Shown here: positions 14,379 through 21,551 of the stretch, piece after piece
How positions within the stretch are numbered: position 1 is the stretch's first letter
How the letters are laid out: each line of letters starts with the position of its first letter
Translations under genes and position numbers: made by a program
Notes under the pieces: generated by a model
What the model was told of the DNA's origin: nothing
The model's database searches: none
What the model saw: only the letters and a program-made list of their open reading frames with translations
DNA from: Methanomicrobiales archaeon HGW-Methanomicrobiales-2
Lineage (GTDB): Archaea; Halobacteriota; Methanomicrobia; Methanomicrobiales; Methanoculleaceae
Direction: 5' to 3'
Assembly: GCA_002839645.1 (NCBI GenBank)
Contig: PGYL01000026.1
Location: 1 to 52,340 of the forward strand
DNA length: 52,340 bases

Positions 14379-14459
14379 TACGCTATTCTATTCGAGGAGT
14401 CTAAGCCTCGAAAGAGAGAAACAGTGTTATACGTGCAGCGGAACGGCAGACGGAAAAGG

Positions 14460-14633
14460 CTATTCGCTCTTCTCGATGACAAGCCGCTTCTTCTCGTCGT
14501 CGATCGTGACTCGCACCTCTTCGCCTGTCTCGAACGGGAAGCGGTCGTCGCCGGCCACGTCCGCCGGGATGGATACAAACCTGGTTCGTGCAGAGCTGAG
14601 TTTTACGATCTTGCCTTTTCCTTCCTTCGACAT
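14460..14633 (-). CDS. AbrB/MazE-like (SpoVT-AbrB) DNA-binding protein, 57 aa
   Basis: Start taken at the ATG at 14633 (MSKEGKGKIVKLSSARTRFVSIPADVAGDDRFPFETGEEVRVTIDDEKKRLVIEKSE) with AAGGT upstream. The pattern of short strands, SIPADVA, F-x-x-GEEV-V and LVIEK matches the swapped-hairpin AbrB fold used by transition-state regulators and MazE/VapB antitoxins. No toxin partner is adjacent. It is divergent from the 14720 gene over a region with four repeated TAGTAACTA-like sites, the first overlapping its start codon, so autoregulation is likely. Confidence 0.75.
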   Translation of the reverse strand: MSKEGKGKIVKLSSARTRFVSIPADVAGDDRFPFETGEEVRVTIDDEKKRLVIEKSE

Positions 14634-14697
14634 AGTAACTACCTTAGTTAGCAAAATATTTATATTCTTAGTTATAATTTACTATTGTAGTAACTAA
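14633..14697. promoter_or_regulatory. Iterated operator in divergent promoter
   Basis: TAGTAACTA (14633-14641), TTAGTTAG (14644-14651), TTAGTTA (14668-14674) and TAGTAACTAA (14688-14697) are copies of one motif in both orientations. Between them lies AATATTTATATTC, which can serve as TATA box. The sites cover the start and ribosome binding site of the AbrB-like gene and the promoter of the rightward gene. Confidence 0.65.
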
Positions 14698-14719
14698 AGA
14701 AGTAAACAGGTGAGAGAGA

Positions 14720-15106
14720 ATGCTCAAACAAGTTGGAAGAATCCAGAAGCACCACGACGCCCTGCAGGTGCAGGTGGACGGCTGGCGGCTCGGTGAACTT
14801 GTGATCGCCGCCGCGGACGTTCCGAAGATGCTAAACGGTCGCGTGGTAGATGTTCAGTTCGTGCAGGAACACCCCGGACGGGAGCCGTTCATCGGCAACG
14901 CTGGCACGGCCGTGCTCTCCCGGTCCCGCAAGGCGGTCAACATCAGGATCGAGGCGCGGCTCATGACTGCCCCGCTCAAGGCCGTGGAGAAGGTGATCAC
15001 CGGGGAGCAGGCTGCCGCCCGGCTCTCCGCCCCGGGCCCTGTCATCGATGCGGACCAGGTGCAGCGGGAAGCCATCGACCACGACCTGGTCCGGAGCTTC
15101 GCATGA
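14720..15106 (+). CDS. Hypothetical protein, 128 aa
   Basis: ATG preceded by AGGTGAGAGAG. The protein begins MLKQVGRIQKHHDALQVQVDGWRLGELVIAAADVPKMLNG, a beta-rich N-terminal half, followed by a helical C terminus. No family recognised. It sits under the AbrB-type operator and its stop overlaps the next start by 4 nt (ATGA). Confidence 0.65.
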   Translation: MLKQVGRIQKHHDALQVQVDGWRLGELVIAAADVPKMLNGRVVDVQFVQEHPGREPFIGNAGTAVLSRSRKAVNIRIEARLMTAPLKAVEKVITGEQAAARLSAPGPVIDADQVQREAIDHDLVRSFA

Positions 15107-15429
15107 TTCCGGCACCTGTGCAGCGGGCTCTGGAGCGCCTGGTCGAGGAGGACCTCCGCGGCGCGACCATTACCTCCTTCACGGCGAACGTGGATGCGGC
15201 CGGGCGGATCACCGTCGAAGAGATCCTCCTCCGCCGGCAGGACCGGAAAGAGGTCTCGATCGGGCTCGTCGGCATGCGCCCGGAGAGCGACCACCGAAAG
15301 CCGGCGATCGTCGTAGAACTCTTTACCCAGGGTACCGGCTGGCAGGAGATGACGGTCGAGCGGGACTATCAAGAGGAGCTGCAGGACCTCACTCGAGTCT
15401 GGCACCCGGAGCCCGAGCCAGGGCTGTAG
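15103..15429 (+). CDS. Hypothetical protein, 108 aa
   Basis: Coupled to the previous gene by a 4-nt overlap. It starts with a helix (VQRALERLVEEDL) followed by alternating strands (ATITSFTANVDAAGRITVEEILLRR), ending acidic and Pro-rich. No family recognised. Confidence 0.6.
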   Translation: MIPAPVQRALERLVEEDLRGATITSFTANVDAAGRITVEEILLRRQDRKEVSIGLVGMRPESDHRKPAIVVELFTQGTGWQEMTVERDYQEELQDLTRVWHPEPEPGL

Positions 15430-15529
15430 AGCAGGGGAGCTGCCGACCGTCACGCGGTGGGGAGGTGCAACCCCTCCCGGCGGCATGCTCGTGTGAAGGG
15501 CAGACTCGCACGGGCGATGAGACAAAACC
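15430..15529 (+). other. GC-rich, possibly structured 100-bp gap
   Basis: No ORF of note. Contains GGGGAG-GTGCAAC-CCCTCCC (~15459-15480), able to form a hairpin. It lies between two genes that read the same way, so it may be a processing site, attenuator or 5' leader of the zinc-ribbon gene. Confidence 0.3.
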
Positions 15530-15955
15530 ATGACAGATATCAGATTTGGAACCATTGTTTCGGCGGTCCTGGAGTGTCTGGACTTCGCTGAAAGCGACCT
15601 GACAGGCGACGAGCGCAGGGACAGTTACAAGGCCCTGCAGCACTACAAGCGGGACGTTGCACAGGCGATCCGCGAGGCCTTCGACGAGGCAGAGGTCGAG
15701 ATCCCGGCGGCCGTGCAGCCGACCTGCTCGACTTGTGGTGCTCCGGTGGAGGAGGGATACCACTTCTGCACCGGGTGCAGGACGCCACAGACCCCGGAGG
15801 CCGCGGTCGATATCCTGGAGAAGGTTTTTGCGAAGGAACTCGGCAGGAACCCGTACGACCCCCGCTTCCGGGAAGCACTCGCCCGTGCCCGGGAGGAGGC
15901 CCCGGATCAGTGGGCCGCCCTAGTGCAGAAGATCACCGTGCCGGTGAAGGCATAA
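15530..15955 (+). CDS. Zinc-ribbon protein, 141 aa
   Basis: Contains a treble-clef or zinc-ribbon motif CSTCGAPVEEGYHFCTGC (C-x2-C...C-x2-C) near residues 65-82, flanked by helical regions (N-terminal ~60 residues; C-terminal SFAKEL/ALARAREEAPDQW type helices). Such domains bind nucleic acid or proteins. It is the last gene before the right end of the element and is followed by CTCTTTTT, a possible transcription stop. Function unknown. Confidence 0.7.
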   Translation: MTDIRFGTIVSAVLECLDFAESDLTGDERRDSYKALQHYKRDVAQAIREAFDEAEVEIPAAVQPTCSTCGAPVEEGYHFCTGCRTPQTPEAAVDILEKVFAKELGRNPYDPRFREALARAREEAPDQWAALVQKITVPVKA

Positions 15956-16211
15956 CCCTCTCTTTTTGATCGAACCTTCCGGCAAAATTGCCGGGAGGTT
16001 GCGGTGCCTCCAGGGTGCGAGGATCGCCCGTTCTCTTGAGCGACCCAAACCGCCTTCTTTTTAATTTCATGTGACCAACACCTATTGATTCTCCCGGCGG
16101 ACAGGTTTATTACAGTAAGAGATCTATCCTTCAGGAGAGGCCGGTGATGCAGGCCGGAAACGGGCCGTTTACCCGGTTATAATCATATAATCGCCCTGTT
16201 GGCTGAATTAC
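15956..16211. other. Right-end intergenic region of the element
   Basis: Holds T-tracts (15961-15966, 16054-16061), the third palindromic repeat (15968-16000) and a TATA-like AGGTTTATTACAG around 16105. No credible ORF; an 11-codon frame at 16147 is rejected. GTTATAAT at ~16174-16181 is the inverse of ATTATAAC near the left end (4201-4208) and could be an integrase arm site. The right att repeat follows at 16212. Confidence 0.5.
15968..16000. repeat. Palindromic repeat copy 3
   Basis: GATCGAACCT followed by CCGGCAAAATTGCCGG (15979-15994, palindromic apart from the central AA/AT) and GAGGTT, matching copies near 10.1 kb. Here no start codon follows closely, so its role is not ribosome-site control alone. 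Confidence 0.65.
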
Positions 16212-16222
16212 AAGTGTGATTA
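16212..16222. repeat. Putative right attachment site (attR core) next to the pcn TATA box
   Basis: AAGTGTGATTA identical to 4163-4173. Its last bases run into TTATATAC (16221-16228), the probable TATA box of pcn, so integration appears to have occurred at the upstream edge of the pcn core promoter. Confidence 0.5.
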
Positions 16223-16228
16223 TATACT
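16221..16228 (+). promoter_or_regulatory. Probable TATA box of pcn
   Basis: TTATATAC lies ~29-36 nt before the pcn ATG at 16257, with an AGGGG ribosome binding site at 16247-16251, implying a short 5' leader. Confidence 0.55.
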
Positions 16229-16256
16229 TTAGACGAGAGTTTAATAAGGGGTCACA

Positions 16257-17000
16257 ATGTTAAAGGCAACGATTGATGCAGAAATATTTCGGGAATCCAT
16301 CGACGCGATCGCCGCACTGGTGACGGAATGCCGCCTACACACGGCGGAGGACCTGATCAGGACGCGTTCTGTCGATACCGCCAACGTGGCCATGGTCTCC
16401 CTGGAACTCCAGAGCACGGCGTTCAATTCTTTCCTGGCGACAACCGGCGAACTGGGCCTGGATATCGCAAAGATGAAGAACATCATCGGGATGATGGGGA
16501 AAGGCGACGCGCTGACGCTCAGTCTGCTCGATGAAGAGCGGAAACTGGAACTGAGTTTTGGAGGCTACCGCTACTCGGTCACGCTCCTTGATGTCAACAC
16601 CATCCGGAAAGATCCAAATCCCCCGGGAATAGAACTCCCCGGCAAGGCGATCATATCGGGAGACGCGCTGAACAATGCCATCAAAGCAGCTGCCGTCATC
16701 TCCGACAAGATCGCGCTCGGGATCGACCCCGATACCATGACCTTCTACATGGAGGCGGAGGGGGATACCGACCACATCAAACTCGCGCTCGGCGAAGACC
16801 AGCTCGTCGCGCTCAACCCGGTGCGGGCCCGTTCCCTCTTCTCGATCGATTACTTAAAGGATATGGGCCGGGTTATGGCACGTGCGGATGAGGTGGAGGT
16901 CTACCTCGGCATCGATCACCCGGTACGGTTTGCCTTTGACATTGCGAACGGCAACGGTCGCGTCGAGTACCTTCTTGCTCCTCGGATTGAGGCCGATTGA
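16257..17000 (+). CDS. pcn: DNA polymerase sliding clamp PCNA
   Basis: 247 aa, the family's usual length. MLKATIDAEIFRESIDAIAALVTECRL, the DLIRTRSVDTANVAMV segment and the C-terminal YLLAPRIEAD match archaeal PCNA. The homotrimer encircles DNA and tethers the replicative polymerases, ligase and FEN1. Its stop overlaps the priL start (TGATG), so the two replication genes are coupled. The integrated element ends immediately upstream of its promoter, replacing the native upstream sequence. Confidence 0.95.
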   Translation: MLKATIDAEIFRESIDAIAALVTECRLHTAEDLIRTRSVDTANVAMVSLELQSTAFNSFLATTGELGLDIAKMKNIIGMMGKGDALTLSLLDEERKLELSFGGYRYSVTLLDVNTIRKDPNPPGIELPGKAIISGDALNNAIKAAAVISDKIALGIDPDTMTFYMEAEGDTDHIKLALGEDQLVALNPVRARSLFSIDYLKDMGRVMARADEVEVYLGIDHPVRFAFDIANGNGRVEYLLAPRIEAD

Positions 17001-18004
17001 TGGATATTGTACTTGACCGCAAAGAACTCATAAAATACCCTTTTTTGAAAGAATCGCAGCAGCTGGCCCGCCGGCACGTTGAGTCGCTCGAAGAGTTTCT
17101 CACAAGCAGCCCGGGCGCTCTGGCGCTCGAGCGGGCAAAGGAGCGCGTCATCGCTGCGCTTACGTCGAAGAGGGAGTTTGGAGACGAGAACACGCAGAAT
17201 CTCAAGCCCGAGTTTGAGATCGCGAGTTATGCGCTTGCCCGGATGCTGGTCTCCTGCATCGGAGACCGATCGCTCATCGACCGCCTTGCGCGCTACGAAG
17301 CAGAACGCGCATCCTTCTTCCTCGCGACCGAGGACCCGGAGATACGCCGGTTCGTTGCCTGGAGCATCGGCATCAGTGCCACGACCGCTACCCTGGCGGT
17401 CACCGATTACGTGGAACTGGTGCCTCATCTGCGCGATAAACGCTGGCGGCTCGTCAACAGGGACGTGCAGCAGGGAGGCGTGAACCTCGCGCCGGGCGAG
17501 ATCGATGAGCTCATCCGGGAACGGATCCGGGTCATCCTGGTCGATCAACTGCCGCTCCGGGTGCCGTCCGGGATCTGCGAGCGTCTTGAACCGGTTACAA
17601 AAGAGATCGTTGCGCTGCACCAGGAGCAGGTCCTCGAGCAGTTCGGCGAGATCAAGGAGGAGGCGTTCCCACCCTGCATCAACGCGCTCATCCAGGCGAT
17701 CACCTCGGGAGAGAACCTGACGCATATGGGCCGGTTCGCCATCACGTCGTTCCTCCATACCGTCGGCATGACCACCACCGGGATTGCGGAGATCTTCGCG
17801 CGGGCCCCTGACTTCGACCTCGATATGACGATGTACCAGGTGGAGCACATCTCCGGCCGGGGCGGCACCGAGTATACCCCGCCGTCGTGCGCCACCATGC
17901 GCACCTTCGGGCTCTGTGCCAACCGGGATAAGGACTGCGAGCGGGTCAACCACCCCCTGAGTTATTACCGCCTCAGGAAAAACATAAAGAAGAAGCGGAG
18001 TTAA
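17000..18004 (+). CDS. priL: DNA primase large subunit PriL
   Basis: 334 aa from the ATG at 17000, which shares a base with the pcn stop. An N-terminal helical region is followed by a C-terminal [4Fe-4S] domain with four cysteines spread as in PriL (PPCINALIQA, PPSCATMRTFGLCANRDKDCERVNHPLSYY). With PriS it synthesises RNA primers for replication. Its stop overlaps the stop of the convergent small membrane gene. Confidence 0.93.
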   Translation: MDIVLDRKELIKYPFLKESQQLARRHVESLEEFLTSSPGALALERAKERVIAALTSKREFGDENTQNLKPEFEIASYALARMLVSCIGDRSLIDRLARYEAERASFFLATEDPEIRRFVAWSIGISATTATLAVTDYVELVPHLRDKRWRLVNRDVQQGGVNLAPGEIDELIRERIRVILVDQLPLRVPSGICERLEPVTKEIVALHQEQVLEQFGEIKEEAFPPCINALIQAITSGENLTHMGRFAITSFLHTVGMTTTGIAEIFARAPDFDLDMTMYQVEHISGRGGTEYTPPSCATMRTFGLCANRDKDCERVNHPLSYYRLRKNIKKKRS

Positions 18005-18183
18005 GCGGCTTTTTTATCGATCAGATAGCCTGCAGTACTGAGCGCGGCGATAAAGGCGACCAGCGCGAAGACGTATGCAAGCCCTTCTATCCCCACCATC
18101 AGTGCGGGCAGCATCACCAGCAGCACGACAAACAGTGCAAGGCACCCGAATGCGGCCAGCACCTCAAGAACCCGTAGATTCAT
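18001..18183 (-). CDS. Small membrane protein, 60 aa
   Basis: ATG at 18183; MNLRVLEVLAAFGCLALFVVLLVMLPALMV then a second hydrophobic helix and a KK C terminus: two transmembrane helices. AGATATAC about 27 nt upstream gives a leaderless TATA promoter. Convergent with priL, with overlapping stop codons. Function unknown. Confidence 0.65.
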   Translation of the reverse strand: MNLRVLEVLAAFGCLALFVVLLVMLPALMVGIEGLAYVFALVAFIAALSTAGYLIDKKAA

Positions 18184-18273
18184 GTACAGAGGTAGGGTAA
18201 GGGCAGGTATATCTCTATCCCCGGCCGGGAGACCCACATCTTTATCCCGGGCGCGGGAGAAACTCCTCTCGCT

Positions 18274-18822
18274 ATGGAGAGAGACGAGGCACTGGCCCTG
18301 CTCCGGCGCTACGTGACATCGCCGTCTCACGTCGTCCACAGCCACGCCACGGCGGCCATCATGAGGAAGGTCGCCGAGCACCTCGGCGAGGATGCTCCGA
18401 CGTGGGAGGTGATCGGTCTTTTGCACGACATCGACTACGACATCGTCGGAGGGGATATGGAGCGGCACGGCATCGAGGGCTACCGGCTCCTTCTTGAAAA
18501 CGGCGTCCCGCAGGAGATCGCGGATATCGTCAGGCGCCACAACCACCTGCTCACATCCGGCTACGATCGGCCCGTCGAGATTGCGCTCCAGGCGGCTGAC
18601 AGCGCGTCAGGCCTGATCCTCGCCTGCGCCCTGGTGAAGGGCGGGGCGATCGATGAGGTCACCCCCCGGACGGTGAAGAAGAAGTTCAAGGAGAAGTCGT
18701 TCGCCGCGGGCTGCGATCGAGAGAGGATCCGGCTGATCGAGTCCCTCATGGATATGGAGACGTTCTACCGTCTCGCAATAGAAGGGCTCACGGAAGTTCG
18801 CGGCGATATCGGTCTCGCCTGA
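18274..18822 (+). CDS. HD domain phosphohydrolase-like protein
   Basis: 182 aa. HSHATAAIMRKVAEHLGED, then GLLHDIDYDIVGGDMERHG and IVRRHNH, give the His/HD/Asp ligands of the HDIG subfamily. These proteins hydrolyse phosphate esters or nucleotides; substrate is unknown. It stands alone, with the ThiN gene 40 bp downstream. Confidence 0.85.
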   Translation: MERDEALALLRRYVTSPSHVVHSHATAAIMRKVAEHLGEDAPTWEVIGLLHDIDYDIVGGDMERHGIEGYRLLLENGVPQEIADIVRRHNHLLTSGYDRPVEIALQAADSASGLILACALVKGGAIDEVTPRTVKKKFKEKSFAAGCDRERIRLIESLMDMETFYRLAIEGLTEVRGDIGLA

Positions 18823-18861
18823 GCAGAACAGATATATGGCACCCGGGGCGAGGGATACAGC

Positions 18862-19413
18862 ATGACATCGGAAGACCGCGAGAGGGTTATCGACCGTCTG
18901 GGAGAGGCCGTAACGCTGCTCGTCGAGCGGATGGACGTCCGGCTCATCCCACAGGTCGGAATGAACATCGTCTACGCCCTGCCCGACGCGCGGAGCAAGG
19001 ACGACGTGGCAGGTGTCCTCGGCCGGGTCGTCAGGCTCGGCGAGGCGGTCCACCCCGTCGGGGAGATCGCGTTCGGGGCAAGCAGCCACGTAGCCCGGAT
19101 CGTCATCACGGCCATGCACTTTAACCCGCAGGTCAGGAGCGCGGCAAACATCCGCTTCTCAGACGCAATCCTCCCTGAACTGGATAACCTCCTCTTCGAG
19201 GTCTGTTCCTTTGACAGGGCGAAAGAACCGCCGGGGGTGCGGACGATGGACTGGGGGGTCGCCTTCTGCTGCAAGGAGGGCGTGCCCGACGTCATCTACG
19301 ACCGGGGGGCTATGGGGAAAGAACCGATGATCCGGGTCCTCGCGGAGGATCCGGTCATGGTCGCACAAAATGTTCTTAAACTGTCGAATCGCATTATGTA
19401 TGCACAGTTATAA
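18862..19413 (+). CDS. Stand-alone ThiN domain protein (thiamine-phosphate synthase family)
   Basis: 183 aa. AMHFNPQVRSAANIRFSD, VRTMDWGV and PDVIYDRGAMGKEPMIRVLAEDPVMVAQNVLKL are typical ThiN motifs. ThiN joins HMP-PP and THZ-P to form thiamine phosphate in archaea, usually as a ThiDN fusion; a related form with a helix-turn-helix is the regulator ThiR. Here there is neither a ThiD domain nor a helix-turn-helix, so either a separate synthase or a ligand sensor is possible. About 12 bp precede rps17e. Confidence 0.8.
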   Translation: MTSEDRERVIDRLGEAVTLLVERMDVRLIPQVGMNIVYALPDARSKDDVAGVLGRVVRLGEAVHPVGEIAFGASSHVARIVITAMHFNPQVRSAANIRFSDAILPELDNLLFEVCSFDRAKEPPGVRTMDWGVAFCCKEGVPDVIYDRGAMGKEPMIRVLAEDPVMVAQNVLKLSNRIMYAQL

Positions 19414-19425
19414 GGGAAGGTCCAC

Positions 19426-19614
19426 ATGGGAATAAAGCCATCATATATCAAGAACCTCGGCGAGGAACTCATTGTCAAGCATCGCGACAGATTCAGCGGA
19501 GACTTTGATGAAAACAAACACGCCGTCAGTGAAGTTGCCGTGATTGACAGCAAGGGTGTCCGGAACAGAGTTGCCGGGTACATCTCAAGAAAGATAAATA
19601 CAGGGAAGCGGTAA
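19426..19614 (+). CDS. rps17e: 30S ribosomal protein S17e
   Basis: 62 aa; MGIKPSYIKNLGEELIVKHRDRFS and the VRNRVAGYISRK tail are diagnostic for archaeal/eukaryotic eS17. An AAGG-type site precedes the ATG. It is followed after 10 bp by dapA, an arrangement known from several methanogens. Confidence 0.95.
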   Translation: MGIKPSYIKNLGEELIVKHRDRFSGDFDENKHAVSEVAVIDSKGVRNRVAGYISRKINTGKR

Positions 19615-19624
19615 ACCTCACTAT

Positions 19625-20500
19625 ATGTTTGAGGGAATCCTTCCGGCAATCATTACCCCTTTTCACCGGGACTCCGGGGCGAGTCTCGATATTGAAGGAT
19701 TACGGTCCAACATCGAATCACTGCTACAACGCGGAGTCAACGGCATCGTGCCCTGTGGGTCGACCGGGGAGTCCGCGACGCTCACGTTCGAGGAGCATGA
19801 GAAGGTGATCGGCGAGACCGTCGGGGTCGTCAACGGGCGAGTGCCGGTGCTCGCAGGGACAGGATCGAACAACACGGCAGAGGCGGTTCGCCTGACCCGG
19901 TCGGCGCAGGATGCGGGTGCGGACGGCGCGCTCGTCATCAGCCCGTACTACAACAAGCCGAACCGTTCCGGGCTCATCAAGCATTTCACGAAGCTCGCCG
20001 ATCTCGATCTCCCCATCGTCCTCTACAATGTTCCCGGCCGGACGGGGCAGAACCTCCAGCCCGACCTGGTGATCGAGCTGGCGGAGCACCCGAACATCGT
20101 CGGGATCAAGGAGGCAAGCGGGGACATCACCCAGATCTCTCGTATCATCGAAGGGACGCGGGACGAGGAGTTCATCGTGCTCTCCGGGGACGATGCAATG
20201 ACCCTTCCGGTCCTTGCCATAGGAGGTGCGGGCGTGATATCGGTGGCCGCGAACGTCGACCCCGCCCGGATGGTGCGGATGTACGAATCTTTCCGTGCAG
20301 GCAACCTTGCCCGCGCACAGGACCTGCACTACAAACTCGCTCCGCTTATGCGGGCGATGTTCATCGACACGAACCCTATCCCCGTCAAGAAGGCTGTGGA
20401 ACTCATCGGGATGGCCGCGGGACCGGTCCGGCTGCCGCTCGACGAGCTCGACGCAGCAAAGACAGAACAACTTCGGAAGGTGCTGGTAAACTATGGTTAA
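19625..20500 (+). CDS. dapA: 4-hydroxy-tetrahydrodipicolinate synthase
   Basis: 291 aa, usual length. GSTGESATLTFEEH, the Tyr in LPIVLYNVPGRTGQ and the Schiff-base Lys in IVGIKEASGD are present. It condenses aspartate semialdehyde and pyruvate, the first committed step of lysine/diaminopimelate synthesis. Its end overlaps dapB by 8 bp. Confidence 0.95.
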   Translation: MFEGILPAIITPFHRDSGASLDIEGLRSNIESLLQRGVNGIVPCGSTGESATLTFEEHEKVIGETVGVVNGRVPVLAGTGSNNTAEAVRLTRSAQDAGADGALVISPYYNKPNRSGLIKHFTKLADLDLPIVLYNVPGRTGQNLQPDLVIELAEHPNIVGIKEASGDITQISRIIEGTRDEEFIVLSGDDAMTLPVLAIGGAGVISVAANVDPARMVRMYESFRAGNLARAQDLHYKLAPLMRAMFIDTNPIPVKKAVELIGMAAGPVRLPLDELDAAKTEQLRKVLVNYG

Positions 20501-21251
20501 AGTAGTCGTATCCGGGGCCCTGGGACGTATGGGCACCATGATCGGCCGTATCGTCAATGAGGCTCCCGATCTGGAACTCGTCGGCGGGATCGACGTGCAG
20601 GAGGGAACGCTGTTTGGAACAGAGGTAGTCCCTTCGGCAAGAATCGACGAATTCCTCCAGGCGAAAAGGCCCGATGTCCTAATAGACTTCACCGTTGCAG
20701 CCGCTGCGGTCGAGAATATCAAGGCGGCAGCCAGAAACAACGTGGCGCTCGTCGTCGGGACGACCGGGTTCTCCCCCGAGCAGAGGGACGTGATCCGGGG
20801 TACCGTCGAAGGGCATGTCCCCGCGGTGATATCGAGCAACTTCTCGGTCGGCGTCAACATCTTCTGGAAACTCGTGCGGGAAGCGGCACGCCAGCTCGGT
20901 GACTACGATATCGAGGTCACGGAGGCCCACCACCGCTACAAGAAGGACGCCCCGAGCGGCACGGCAAAGACCATCCTTGAGATCCTTGACCAGGAGCTCG
21001 GGAACCGCGAGAAGGTTTACGGCCGCGTCGGCGAGACGGAACGGAAAGGCGAGATCGGTGTTCACGCCATCCGCGGCGGCGACATTGTCGGCGATCACGC
21101 GGTTCTCTTTGCGGGGAACTTTGAATGCATCGAGATCTCCCACCGCGCCTACGACCGGGCGATCTTCGCGCAGGGCGCGGTCCGGGCCGCACGCTGGGTC
21201 GCCGGCAGGGAACCGCGCATCTACACGATGCAGGAAGTCCTCGGGATATAA
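20493..21251 (+). CDS. dapB: 4-hydroxy-tetrahydrodipicolinate reductase
   Basis: 252 aa. N-terminal Rossmann motif SGALGRMG, VGTTGFSPEQR, and the catalytic EAHHRYKKDAPSGTA are visible. It reduces the DapA product with NAD(P)H. A strong terminator-like hairpin follows its stop. Confidence 0.95.
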   Translation: MVKVVVSGALGRMGTMIGRIVNEAPDLELVGGIDVQEGTLFGTEVVPSARIDEFLQAKRPDVLIDFTVAAAAVENIKAAARNNVALVVGTTGFSPEQRDVIRGTVEGHVPAVISSNFSVGVNIFWKLVREAARQLGDYDIEVTEAHHRYKKDAPSGTAKTILEILDQELGNREKVYGRVGETERKGEIGVHAIRGGDIVGDHAVLFAGNFECIEISHRAYDRAIFAQGAVRAARWVAGREPRIYTMQEVLGI

Positions 21252-21254
21252 AAA

Positions 21255-21300
21255 CGCCCCCGATAGATCGCCGGGGGCGAAATTTATTTTTAATGCACTC
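21255..21300 (+). terminator. Terminator-like hairpin after dapB
   Basis: CGCCCCCG (21255-21262) pairs with CGGGGGCG (21272-21279) around a 9-nt loop, followed by AAATTTATTTTTAAT. It probably ends the rps17e-dapAB transcript; the T-rich part may also hold the ferredoxin promoter. Confidence 0.65.
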
Positions 21301-21330
21301 ATACACTAATGTAAGGTTGGAGGAACAAAA

Positions 21331-21504
21331 GTGCCAGCAGTTGTTGATATTGAGAAGTGTACCGCCTGTGAGACCTGCGTGGACGTCTGTCCCGCTGCCG
21401 CGATCAGCATGGAAGACGGCAAAGCTAAAGTCGACGTCGATCTCTGTGTCGATTGCGAGACCTGCGTCGACGAGTGCCCATCGGAAGCAATCTCGATGGA
21501 ATAA
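21331..21504 (+). CDS. 2[4Fe-4S] ferredoxin, 57 aa
   Basis: GTG start with GGAGG upstream (too short for many gene callers). Two CxxCxxCxxxCP motifs (CTACETCVDVCP and CVDCETCVDECP) each bind a [4Fe-4S] cluster. It is a low-potential electron carrier; partner unknown. It lies between dapB and asd but its link to lysine synthesis is not evident. Confidence 0.93.
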   Translation: MPAVVDIEKCTACETCVDVCPAAAISMEDGKAKVDVDLCVDCETCVDECPSEAISME

Positions 21505-21551
21505 AGAAACCTACTCTTTTAATACCACCAACACTACAGATATTTTTGTCT

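Larger units (their letters stand above)
4163..16222. mobile_element. ~12-kb integrated plasmid- or virus-like element in the rlmE-pcn intergenic region
   Basis: Bounded by an 11-bp direct repeat (AAGTGTGATTA at 4163-4173 and 16212-16222). It carries a tyrosine integrase next to the left end, two divergent DNA-binding regulators, a primase-polymerase/helicase, an iteron-like region, a chain of translationally coupled ORFs, a tape-measure-like membrane protein and an AbrB-like regulator. Flanking genes rlmE and pcn are core and intact. No major capsid, portal, terminase or partition gene is recognised. Whether it makes particles is open. The exact ends rest on a short repeat and are moderately certain; the existence of the element is well supported by gene content. 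Confidence 0.85.

Noticed and set aside
14460-14633. MazE-type antitoxin of a toxin pair
   Set aside because: No adjacent toxin-like gene on the same strand; an autoregulator fits the operator layout better.
16147-16182. 11-codon ORF with a GGAGAG site before pcn
   Set aside because: Too short to support without conservation; could be a chance match in the element end.
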